A DNA stretch of 42,615 nt from positions 1 through 42,615 of IMG/VR virus record IMGVR_UViG_3300017748_000021; one strand, given 5' to 3'. The position numbers and the translations under genes are program-made. This document shows, piece after piece, positions 30,589 through 38,971 of this stretch. The first letter of the stretch is position 1. Each line of letters opens with the position of its first letter. The notes beneath the pieces were generated by a model. The model saw only the letters and a program-made list of their open reading frames with translations, was not told the origin of the DNA and made no database searches. The DNA comes from a virus.

Positions 30589-33210
30589 ATGCCTCCTCAT
30601 CCCCAAGCCGCCGAACGCCAACGGATTCTTACTTCGGTTACACCTAAGATTGCGGATATTATTTTTTATGAGCGGCACGATAGCCGATTAGCTAAAAATA
30701 AACGCGATTCCCGGCAAAGAAGTTACGGCACCCCGCACCCGTCAAAGTCAGAGTTTCCCCACCACAAGTTAGCTTACGTGGAGCCTGATGACAGCAAAGG
30801 GTGGGAAAAGTGGTATTATGTTGCAGATAGAGACAGTCAAGACGATTACAACTTTGAAACTGATTATCCCTATAGCGGACTCAAACAGTTCCCTCGATAC
30901 AAGAGAACCTATGTCTTGCCCCGCGATAGTTACGCTCCTTTAAATAAGGGTGTAGCTGATCCCCGCTATCCCGAGGCAAAGTTAATTTTTGAAAGCCAAT
31001 CAAGGACAGGCGAGCGGCAGTTAGATAATCTTTATGTGGTAGTCACGCGGGAGTATGACCACGTTCCCGATATACAACAACAAAACTTACATAATCTTGA
31101 AATTTCCTATCCTTACGCGGGTTTAAAAGACTTTCCACGATACACGCGCAATTATGTTTTGCCGCGACAAGAATATGAGCCTCTCGAAAAGGGAACTTCC
31201 GACCCTCAGTTTGCAGACGCAAAACTGATTGGTGAAACACAGCGGCAGTTAGGAGATCCGAAGTCAAAGTCTTTATATCATCAAGTCATTCGCATTTACG
31301 ACGAGGTTGCAACCGAGTCTCAGCAAGCTTCTTACAATGCTCAGATCAGTTACCCACACGCAGGTCTCAAAGATTTTAAACGAATTACTCGGCGATTTGT
31401 TTTGCCTAGAGCGGGTTATGCAGAACTGGAGATCGGTAGTTCCGACCCACAGCATCCAACGGCTAAACTGATTTCCCAAAATACTTCGCCATTTAACGAT
31501 GATGCCTTAGATAGCATCTATATCCAAGTTACCCGTGTTTACGACGCGGTTCCGTCCACTGCGGAGCAAGACGCCTACAACGCTAAAGTTTCCCGACCTT
31601 ACTCGGGGCTGCCTGCCTTTAAGAGAATTGCTCGAAATTATGTCATCCCCCGTAGTGAGTTTTCTCCGGCGGCTATCGGAACTGCCGATACCGAACATAG
31701 TGACGCAAAGCTGATCGAAGAGCAACAGTTGCAATTCGAAGGCTCAGAAATGCAGTCTTTTTATGTTAGGGTTCAACGGGTTTTTGACTTTTTGCCCGAT
31801 ACAGCTACTCAAGAAACTTACAATTTTGAAGAATCTTACCCGTATCGGAGCATTAAAGATTTTCCGCGCTACACTCGCCGATATGTCTTTTTGAAGTCGG
31901 AGTATGCTCCGCTTTCGCACGGGACACCAGACCCCAACAACTCTGAGGCTGTCTTAGTTTCTCAGCGTATGACTCGGTTTTCTGAATCTAGCTTAGACAG
32001 CCGATATGTCATTGCAACGCGAGTTTTTGATGTTATCCCGGATATTTCTGACGAAGATGACGCGGGAGTTCTAAAAGGATTGGGTTATCGCGTCCTAAGA
32101 CCTCATGGCGACGATAGCCACCCACAATTAGTTTGGAGCTTTCCAATCAAGCGAGAAGATTTCGCATCTACTCCGGAATACTCTATTTGTCCAATTCCCG
32201 GGTATGGCCCCTCTTCTTCTGATCCGCGTTTACTGCTTACGGATGAGCGAATGGAAGATGATCCACAGTCTCCGGTAATGGTTAATGTTTCTCGGACATA
32301 TTCGTTACTCCCGGGGCCTGATTTGCAATCCGTCGTAACAGACTCGCCTGCCGATGTCCCCGGTAAGTTTGTCTTGCAACGCACTACTACTCTTAATCGC
32401 CAAGACCAGAAAAACGACGCAGAAGTCGATACCGTTGGTGGTGACGTAACCGACTCCAGTGGAGCCGTTCTCCGATCTACCTCGGGCCCTGCTGGGCGGT
32501 CTACCATTGTTCATTCGAAAGAAAACACTACAGTAAAAGTCGAAGTAGCGAGTCTTCTCACGGCCCATGAGATGGACTTTGAGACGGGTATTAACTTTCC
32601 AGTAACTCAAGAACTCGTTGCCTCGGGAACAGATACTGGTTCCAACGTGGATTCAGATGGTTTTTATTCTGAGATTCAGCCTTACAATGCTTATTGGGAT
32701 ATTAAGACTACGCGAAAATCTACAGGTTTAACTGATAGCCGTAGTTATGATACCTTTGTCCACTATACGTGGCCAGCAATTTTACTTAGCTTAGATTTTT
32801 ATGCGGTTTTAAAAGACGGCGGTGGGGTCAACTATGTCGAGCGTTATGGTTATAACGTCGAAACGACTTCATCTTACCACGGCCCGTGTTTTGCTACAAT
32901 TACGGAGGGTTGGTCGAAAGAAACGCCGTCAGGTTTGGGGAACGGCCCGACAATCATGCAACCTCGCGAAATTTCTTGGAATTTCATTCTTTCACGAGGA
33001 AGCATCCCGCCAACACTTCATCCCGGTTTTACTCTTTACGAAACTACCGGAACTCACGACCCCCGTTACCCGTATCAAGTGATGACTAAAACATTTGAAG
33101 GGACTAACTTTACAACTTGGCCCGATCAAATTACTTCTGGATTTAGCGTAACTCCTTGGAGGGGTGGGTATCGTTGGAAGAGAACGGTAATAAAAGCACC
33201 TTATGTCTGA
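30589..33210 (+). CDS. Large tail protein with five 81-residue repeats
   Basis: 873 residues. From residue 87 an 81-residue unit repeats five times (starts at 87, 168, 249, 330 and 411). Each runs YNxExSYPYxGLKDFPRYTR, YVLPRxEYxPL, GTxDPxxxxAKLI, then LYVxVTRVYD. Residues 6-86 look like a worn sixth copy. The remaining 380 residues are unique and beta-rich, with Tyr/Trp-rich stretches such as GGVNYVERYGYN. This looks like a rod or stalk made of beta domains carrying a C-terminal tip, consistent with a tail appendage. A role in adhesion is likely but not shown. A TATACT -10-like box lies at 30572-30577, just before the start. Confidence 0.6.
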   Translation: MPPHPQAAERQRILTSVTPKIADIIFYERHDSRLAKNKRDSRQRSYGTPHPSKSEFPHHKLAYVEPDDSKGWEKWYYVADRDSQDDYNFETDYPYSGLKQFPRYKRTYVLPRDSYAPLNKGVADPRYPEAKLIFESQSRTGERQLDNLYVVVTREYDHVPDIQQQNLHNLEISYPYAGLKDFPRYTRNYVLPRQEYEPLEKGTSDPQFADAKLIGETQRQLGDPKSKSLYHQVIRIYDEVATESQQASYNAQISYPHAGLKDFKRITRRFVLPRAGYAELEIGSSDPQHPTAKLISQNTSPFNDDALDSIYIQVTRVYDAVPSTAEQDAYNAKVSRPYSGLPAFKRIARNYVIPRSEFSPAAIGTADTEHSDAKLIEEQQLQFEGSEMQSFYVRVQRVFDFLPDTATQETYNFEESYPYRSIKDFPRYTRRYVFLKSEYAPLSHGTPDPNNSEAVLVSQRMTRFSESSLDSRYVIATRVFDVIPDISDEDDAGVLKGLGYRVLRPHGDDSHPQLVWSFPIKREDFASTPEYSICPIPGYGPSSSDPRLLLTDERMEDDPQSPVMVNVSRTYSLLPGPDLQSVVTDSPADVPGKFVLQRTTTLNRQDQKNDAEVDTVGGDVTDSSGAVLRSTSGPAGRSTIVHSKENTTVKVEVASLLTAHEMDFETGINFPVTQELVASGTDTGSNVDSDGFYSEIQPYNAYWDIKTTRKSTGLTDSRSYDTFVHYTWPAILLSLDFYAVLKDGGGVNYVERYGYNVETTSSYHGPCFATITEGWSKETPSGLGNGPTIMQPREISWNFILSRGSIPPTLHPGFTLYETTGTHDPRYPYQVMTKTFEGTNFTTWPDQITSGFSVTPWRGGYRWKRTVIKAPYV
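30847..32061 (+). repeat. Five tandem 243-bp coding repeats
   Basis: Unit starts at 30847, 31090, 31333, 31576 and 31819 are spaced by exactly 243 bases each, with no insertions or deletions. Protein similarity is high but DNA identity is moderate, so the array is old and its length is under constraint. Confidence 0.8.
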
Positions 33211-34165
33211 GATTTCACAGCTTCGCGCCGAGGTTCAAAGCCTTAAAACCACTGTTGCAGCCCTGACTCAGTCTTCTCAGCCCGGCGGGGAAAAATCTGG
33301 TGGTCAGCCTGACGCAACTCCAGAGGCTTCTTCAATAAAAAAAGCTCAACCCAAACCGGGGTTGCAAGCTGATTCGTTGCAAACTGGTTCGTTGCAAACT
33401 GGTTCGTTGCAAACTGGTTCGTTGCAACGCCCCGATGAACGGAGTCTGGTCGCAGAACCTGACGCCAGTGAACTCGCTGAAAGGCAAATCGCAGCTAATT
33501 ACTCCGAGGATCTTTCAGGAACCAACGGGCCCCTCAACCAGTTTAGGGCTGTCCGAGAGATTGCGGAAACTACCACGAAAGCAGGCTTTGATGACTTAAC
33601 TATTTCGTCCGCAGACGAGTCGTCCATTTTCGGAGATTGGCCTTTTATGACGTTAAAAGCAGGGGGTCGTAAGGGAGAGACGTCCGCAGATCCCCAGAAT
33701 TTTCAAGCCCCTCCGCTACCATTTGCAATTTCTGGTGGAGGCCCGCAAATTCAGATAAACGGAGGGTCTATTTGGATCGCTGCCAAAGATCATTTCATTG
33801 AAGGCAAATCCATCGCCGCGAGTGGAGGAGACTCCGTTTATATCAATTTTGAATTAGAACCGTATTCGATTAACATTGCTGCGGAAGGTGACTCCCTTAG
33901 TTACATTATTAGGGGTTTTCTCCCGACCCCCGTTTCAGAGCCAGAATTTTCCACTGAGTCACAAACCCAGTTTGCCGAGATACATCCCAACACTGGAATT
34001 GTTATTAAGAACGGGAAGTTCTCTATTCAACTCGGAGTAGTGGGTAATCCAGTCCAAAACCGATATGGCCCTTTAACGGTGGCACAATGCCCCGAAGCGG
34101 GGAGCATTATTGTGCAGTCGCCTGCTTACGCCTTTTACGACCCGTCTAATCCTCAAACCGGGTAA
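33203..34165 (+). CDS. Tail-associated protein with coiled-coil start and SLQTG repeats
   Basis: 320 residues; its start overlaps the end of the repeat protein gene by eight bases. Residues 1-22 form a coiled coil (ISQLRAEVQSLKTTVAALT), suggesting a trimer. A disordered Pro/Gln-rich linker follows, with DSLQTGSLQTGSLQTGSLQ. The rest is beta-rich and Gly-rich (ISGGGPQIQINGGSIWIAA), like a small fibre or tip domain. Probably a trimeric tail accessory or fibre-tip protein. Confidence 0.5.
   Translation: MSEISQLRAEVQSLKTTVAALTQSSQPGGEKSGGQPDATPEASSIKKAQPKPGLQADSLQTGSLQTGSLQTGSLQRPDERSLVAEPDASELAERQIAANYSEDLSGTNGPLNQFRAVREIAETTTKAGFDDLTISSADESSIFGDWPFMTLKAGGRKGETSADPQNFQAPPLPFAISGGGPQIQINGGSIWIAAKDHFIEGKSIAASGGDSVYINFELEPYSINIAAEGDSLSYIIRGFLPTPVSEPEFSTESQTQFAEIHPNTGIVIKNGKFSIQLGVVGNPVQNRYGPLTVAQCPEAGSIIVQSPAYAFYDPSNPQTG
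33374..33427 (+). repeat. 15-bp tandem repeat TCGTTGCAAACTGGT
   Basis: Three perfect units (33374-33418) and a partial fourth (33419-33427) encode SLQTG. Each unit contains TTGCAA, the palindrome that is over-represented throughout the window. Confidence 0.85.
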
Positions 34166-34169
34166 TAAC

Positions 34170-35183
34170 ATGCCATTTCCTGATAAAGATGAAGTGCTTT
34201 TCCCATCAGCGGAAGAGCCAGAGTTACAGGATTCGACTAACGTCTTAGAGCACCGCGACCCGCTATCTTTTATTAAGGGGTCGTTTGATCCCGAGACTGA
34301 GCAAGACACTGGCCGGTTAGAAGGGGGCTGTTGCAGTTTGTGCTGTGGTTACTCCTGCCAAATCGACTTAGGAGACATAACTTACCGGAATCAGGGAACT
34401 ATTGTTGTAAAACCCGAGTATCATCCAGATGGACTGGAAACTTATGACTATGATATTACTGAGACCTACGACTTTGTAAGCTGGGAAGAGTTGGATGGGG
34501 ACATGGGCAACCTTTCTGGAAATCAATACACGGGAGTTCAACTCAGTGCAGACAGTTGCCATTGCGAGAGATTCGTTGTTTTTTCGAAGATTACCGAACC
34601 GCAAGAAACCGTAACTGTTTTCGAAAGTGATGGCGGGAGCACCTTTGGTGAACGTGAAATTACAATCCAGAGAGGGCCCGCCTTTTTAGCCCATTCTGGT
34701 GGTGATTCCACCAAGTTATACGCTTTCTTAGCTGAGTGGGACAAGGATGTAACTTACGAGTGGGATTACCGACAAATATCACCTAATGACCCAGATGATC
34801 CTGATGCGGGAGACCCAGATTTTGGTGACGAGATTTTTGGCGGCTCGGTCTACACCGATTTCGGCGCTTTCACAGGCGGGCCCGACTTTCACGTTGCAGC
34901 CCTTCGGGATGTTGACCAAGCGGGAGACCCAGCCCCAATTCCTGCCCCTTGTTCTTTTTTAGGTATGGTTGCAATAGGAGCCTCGGAACAATCACTAGAG
35001 TCTGGCGGTGAGTCAATAACTTGGAGTCGAGGTTCTACGTTTGTCCAAGAGTTTTGCGCTCCGCTTATTCCCAGCCAAGAAAAGCGTTTGGAGCTAGGGT
35101 TGCCAAAGTTTCCTATTACCGACGCCGAGAGAGGCGGCGACCTCGCACCGGGCGACGTGCTCAGCGACTACGCCCCTAAATGA
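34170..35183 (+). CDS. Hypothetical cysteine-rich tail protein
   Basis: 337 residues, start at 34170 four bases after the upstream stop. An acidic, disordered N-terminus of about 55 residues leads to CCSLCCGYSC, six residues that could bind a metal or form disulfides, followed by beta-rich sequence with SCHCERFV. A DPDDPDAGDPDFGDE loop looks calcium-binding-like. No family was recognised. Position among tail genes suggests a structural role. Confidence 0.5.
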   Translation: MPFPDKDEVLFPSAEEPELQDSTNVLEHRDPLSFIKGSFDPETEQDTGRLEGGCCSLCCGYSCQIDLGDITYRNQGTIVVKPEYHPDGLETYDYDITETYDFVSWEELDGDMGNLSGNQYTGVQLSADSCHCERFVVFSKITEPQETVTVFESDGGSTFGEREITIQRGPAFLAHSGGDSTKLYAFLAEWDKDVTYEWDYRQISPNDPDDPDAGDPDFGDEIFGGSVYTDFGAFTGGPDFHVAALRDVDQAGDPAPIPAPCSFLGMVAIGASEQSLESGGESITWSRGSTFVQEFCAPLIPSQEKRLELGLPKFPITDAERGGDLAPGDVLSDYAPK

Positions 35184-35222
35184 TCGGTGGTTTATTGAGA
35201 TTAAATGTGTTAAATTGCAACG

Positions 35223-36188
35223 ATGATTACAGTTCACGGACTTTCTGGAGTTACTCTCGGAAAACTTAGGAGCCTTTACGCTAGTAAGTTTTTCGATACC
35301 GACACGTCTACTCCCGAGTTTGCAACCATGGTAAACGAGGTGGTTGAGAGATTTCACATAGACTCCGATTGGGTGGGGACAACCGGCATTTTTGAGTTCG
35401 ATGTCCCTGCGGACGGATTTATTACGCTTCCGTTATTTTTGGAGAGTGTGCTAATGGCTCAGTTTAACAACCGGCCTCGGCCCGTTATGACGAGTCGGTA
35501 TGAGTTTTTGCATCATGGAGTTGGTCAAATTGACCCTACAACTTCCGGTTTGGGAGTTTTAGTTGACCACGGAAACGTAGGAATCTCCACTACCTTTCCC
35601 GAAGATAATGCCGGTGTTTTAACTGTGACCCATTCTACTGAAGATGCTGGGGCTAAAGTCCGTATTTTAGGGGTCGATCAGAACGGGCAAGAAGTTTATG
35701 ATGATAGAGGTGTTCCCGGCGAGTTGGTAACTCTCTCCGGAACCAGCACCGATACGACTAACCAGTTTTCCGATGTTCTCGGAATCCAGAAGCCCATCAC
35801 CAAGTTTCCTGTAGCCGTTAGCCGAGGTGCTACAGAACTAGCTGATATTCCCCCGGGAGTCACACATCCCGTTTATCGGAGGTATAAAGTTGCAAATTCC
35901 TCGGCATTAGGAGAGTCCTCTTACGTTAGGGCCGTCTGTTCCCGGCAAGCTATACCTATTGCAAACGAAGAGGATTATGTAGTTCCGGGAAACTTGTCGG
36001 CCCTTAAAATGGGTTTATATTGCATTACTTACGAAGAGAGCAACGATCTTGACCGAGCCGAACAGTATTGGTCTAAGGCAATCAGCTTTTTGAACCACGA
36101 GGCCGAGAAACACCGTGGCGGCGCTCACCCCCTTGCAACTTTCCACCCAGCGGGTTTTGGGATTGGAAAAACTAAACAAATATTGTAA
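35223..36188 (+). CDS. Putative tail tube/adaptor protein (podovirus gp11-like)
   Basis: 321 residues. It opens with a helix (LGKLRSLYASKFFD, TMVNEVVERFHID), then beta strands with the pattern DVPADGFITLPLFLESVLMAQFNNRPRP, then a domain RYEFLHHGVGQ. An Ig-like or beta insert follows at about 110-200, and a closing helical segment LSALKMGLYCITYEESNDLDRAEQYW. This order resembles T7-like tail tubular protein A and related adaptors. Its place before the internal virion proteins fits. The match is by pattern only. Confidence 0.45.
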   Translation: MITVHGLSGVTLGKLRSLYASKFFDTDTSTPEFATMVNEVVERFHIDSDWVGTTGIFEFDVPADGFITLPLFLESVLMAQFNNRPRPVMTSRYEFLHHGVGQIDPTTSGLGVLVDHGNVGISTTFPEDNAGVLTVTHSTEDAGAKVRILGVDQNGQEVYDDRGVPGELVTLSGTSTDTTNQFSDVLGIQKPITKFPVAVSRGATELADIPPGVTHPVYRRYKVANSSALGESSYVRAVCSRQAIPIANEEDYVVPGNLSALKMGLYCITYEESNDLDRAEQYWSKAISFLNHEAEKHRGGAHPLATFHPAGFGIGKTKQIL

Positions 36189-36205
36189 CTTCTATATCTT
36201 TTAAT

Positions 36206-37849
36206 ATGGCTACTCCAGAAGAAATAGCTAGAGCCCGAGCTGTTGCCGCCGGACGGCAAGCTCGTTATCAGGCCGACATGGCTTCTCGCGCCCAGCGTCA
36301 GCAACAGAAAGGGCCTGTTGGAGCGAGTTCCAGTTTAACGGGTTTTGGTAGGCAGGTTCAGATACGGGCCAACATGGATAGGCACCAAGTAAACCGCCAA
36401 AAGCGTGTTCAGAGACTTCTCGACCGCCGAGCACGGAAAGGCGATATAAATGCCGCCATGATGGCTGAGCAGTTTGGGGCCCGTATGCGCGAAGAAGGTG
36501 GGCCGCTTTCTCAAATTACTGGGCCGGGAGTCCGCGAAGGGGTTGCAACTCGTTCATTGGAAGACGAGGAGACACTCGCAGCTATGCGACGTGGCGATAC
36601 TGGTGGCGACATGTCAGCGTATCAGGAGCCTTACCGCCCGCCCCTCGCTCCGGGTGCTCAGGGCGTCCCTCCAGCAGATGCAACTCAGGATAGCGCCACA
36701 AACAGCGCAACCGCTGCTGCCATGCGAGATGTCCCCGAGGGTGCCGACGTGTCCAGATCGCCAGACGTTTCTGTTTCGGAGCCGCCGCTTGCCACTTCTC
36801 CCGAACCCTCTATGTCAGACTTGATGGATCAAGAGCTTGCGGAGCAGCGTGAGCGCGTAGCTAGAGAAACCGCAACCAGCCCGAGTCCCACACCCGAAGC
36901 TACGCCTACTGTAGCTGACATAGACGCCGCAGCCCAAGAACTAGGGTTTCCTCCTGATGGAGCGTCAACTCCCGACATAAACGAAGCTATGAAGCGTGCT
37001 CGCGCTAACGCGAACATTGTTGCAATCAGCGACGGGGTTCCTTATTTCAAAACCTCTGGCGGCGACGTAGTTGAGTTTCCCGGAGGTATGGACGAGCTAA
37101 ATCGACGTGCAGAAGACGAGCAACGCTATATGTCCTCTATGGAGACTGTTGAAGAGTTAAAAGATTCCGGGGTAGGCGAGGCCATAGAGGAGTTTCAGCA
37201 ACGAGAACTTCGCCGAAACTTATCCGCTGGGGATCGACCCACAGCAGAATATGCCGAGTTTATGGGGCTTCCCCAGTCAGTTACTACTCGCGGGGATAGG
37301 ATTGCAATGGCCGCTGACGAAGTCACGGTTCCTCAAGATGCTACAGCTAACGTGGTAGGTAGTGAGTTCGAACCTGCGGCTACTTTTCCAAGCATGGGAG
37401 AAGATTTAAGTCTACCTGTGGGTTATGATCCACGCCTTGAGTCAATATTCGACGAAGACGTAAGGCGTAAATACGAGTCAGCCTCAAACCCAGACGAAAT
37501 TACACCGAGAAGTTTTAGGGGGGATTTCAGTTTCGAGGGTAGAGCTTTGCAAGCCGAACGGCTGGCTGCCCAACGGTTTGCAGAAACAAATCCTTTTGCC
37601 GCAAGAGGGCTTTCTGCACGACAGCAGACACAACAAGCCCTCGGACAAGCAGTTCAGACGAGTGGAGCACTTGTTATGGGAGCTAATATTGCCTTGGCTG
37701 AGGCTGCCGACGCAACTGCCGACGCAACTGTTGAGGCCGGTGCTAGAGCCTTGGGGGCTACTAAAGGTTTTGCTCAGGGAGTTTTTGGTGAAAACCCTAT
37801 GGGCTACGGCGAACTGCGCCCGATGTCTACTTACCTACCACGCAATTAA
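36206..37849 (+). CDS. Internal virion protein-like, first of three
   Basis: 547 residues, Ala/Arg/Glu-rich and mostly helical or disordered. N-terminal IARARAVAAGRQARYQ looks like a basic helix. The centre has Pro/Ser linkers, and the C-terminal LGQAVQTSGALVMGANIALAEAADATADATVEAG is an amphipathic to hydrophobic helix. Three such consecutive genes after the tail-tube protein are the arrangement of podovirus ejection proteins, which leave the head with the DNA. No specific domain was recognised. Confidence 0.5.
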   Translation: MATPEEIARARAVAAGRQARYQADMASRAQRQQQKGPVGASSSLTGFGRQVQIRANMDRHQVNRQKRVQRLLDRRARKGDINAAMMAEQFGARMREEGGPLSQITGPGVREGVATRSLEDEETLAAMRRGDTGGDMSAYQEPYRPPLAPGAQGVPPADATQDSATNSATAAAMRDVPEGADVSRSPDVSVSEPPLATSPEPSMSDLMDQELAEQRERVARETATSPSPTPEATPTVADIDAAAQELGFPPDGASTPDINEAMKRARANANIVAISDGVPYFKTSGGDVVEFPGGMDELNRRAEDEQRYMSSMETVEELKDSGVGEAIEEFQQRELRRNLSAGDRPTAEYAEFMGLPQSVTTRGDRIAMAADEVTVPQDATANVVGSEFEPAATFPSMGEDLSLPVGYDPRLESIFDEDVRRKYESASNPDEITPRSFRGDFSFEGRALQAERLAAQRFAETNPFAARGLSARQQTQQALGQAVQTSGALVMGANIALAEAADATADATVEAGARALGATKGFAQGVFGENPMGYGELRPMSTYLPRN

Positions 37850-37870
37850 AATCTATTAAGCATAATACAC

Positions 37871-38956
37871 ATGGGAATTGAAGACTCTTATAACTCGGTT
37901 TTTGGGCAGGGCTCTACCGTTCAGTTTGCACCTGTCAGCCAAAGAGCGGGCAGCCCCCAAGGCGGGGCTATCCCGTCGCATACTTTCGACGCTATGGATC
38001 GAAAGCACATGAAGCGGGCGCAAGAGATTCTGACTTTTCGAGATAATGTTGCACTGCTGAAAGAGCGCGAATCCGCTCGCGTGCAAGGGAATATGGCTAT
38101 GCGCCAAATTTCACAGCTCGATCCTAGTCAGCCCGACTATTTGCAACGGCGAAATCAGATTATGACCCAATATCCCAAAGCGGGATTAGATCAGACGGCT
38201 CAAAGTTTTCTTGGGATGCAAGAAGACGTTTACACTGAGGAGTCTCGACGTAGGCAGTATGAGCTAGAGAGGCAAAACAGGTTTGAAGATCAGTTAAACC
38301 AATATGAACAGATGGCCGAGCGCGAAGATCAGCGGGCTGAAATTCAAACGGCCAAAGAGCGTTCTCGGGAAGTCATGGATATGTCTTCGGGCGCTCAAAC
38401 CACTTATTACAATTCTATGCAAGCTGGCGACGACCCAGAAACTGCTTTCCGGAGAGCTGTTGCGTTTGCTCAATCGGAGAGCGGAACACTGGAGTATTTA
38501 AAATCGGGGGGCCTCGAAAAAGACCTCTACGTTACTGACCCTGAGACGGGGGCTACTCGCCGTAGAACGCAGGAAGAACTTGCCCAACAGATGGGTGCGT
38601 TCGAACGCCAAAAAAGGGAGCAGGGCACCAGAGATGTTCGGGAGAGAGACTTGGAGGCTCAGTCTGACTTGGTTTCGGATCAGATCAAACAGCTAGTTGA
38701 CCAACTCTCTTCAGATGCCTTGCTAGAATTGACGACAGAGGAGCGTTCGGCCGCGACGGAACAAATCAATAAAAAGGTTGCAACATTGCAAGACAACCTC
38801 GATAGTTACCGCAATCAACTGGCCGACTTGAGAGGGTTGGGGAGTGGGACACAAAGTGCTGTTCCGTCCGCCGCCCCTACCGAAGAAGGAGGTTCCACAA
38901 CAACGGGCACAAGCTCGATTACGGGACAACGCTTCGTGCCTCAAGGGAGCCCATGA
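37871..38956 (+). CDS. Internal virion protein-like, coiled-coil
   Basis: 361 residues with long charged helices (RRRQYELERQNRFEDQLNQY, EQMAEREDQRAEIQTAKERS) and a C-terminal Lys/Gln/Asp coiled coil, then a short Ser/Thr-rich tail. It lies between two other large helical proteins at the end of the virion module, which suggests an ejection or core protein. It begins 21 bases after the previous stop; a CATAAT box sits five bases before the ATG. Confidence 0.5.
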   Translation: MGIEDSYNSVFGQGSTVQFAPVSQRAGSPQGGAIPSHTFDAMDRKHMKRAQEILTFRDNVALLKERESARVQGNMAMRQISQLDPSQPDYLQRRNQIMTQYPKAGLDQTAQSFLGMQEDVYTEESRRRQYELERQNRFEDQLNQYEQMAEREDQRAEIQTAKERSREVMDMSSGAQTTYYNSMQAGDDPETAFRRAVAFAQSESGTLEYLKSGGLEKDLYVTDPETGATRRRTQEELAQQMGAFERQKREQGTRDVRERDLEAQSDLVSDQIKQLVDQLSSDALLELTTEERSAATEQINKKVATLQDNLDSYRNQLADLRGLGSGTQSAVPSAAPTEEGGSTTTGTSSITGQRFVPQGSP

Positions 38957-38971
38957 ACTCCCTAATCAAAA

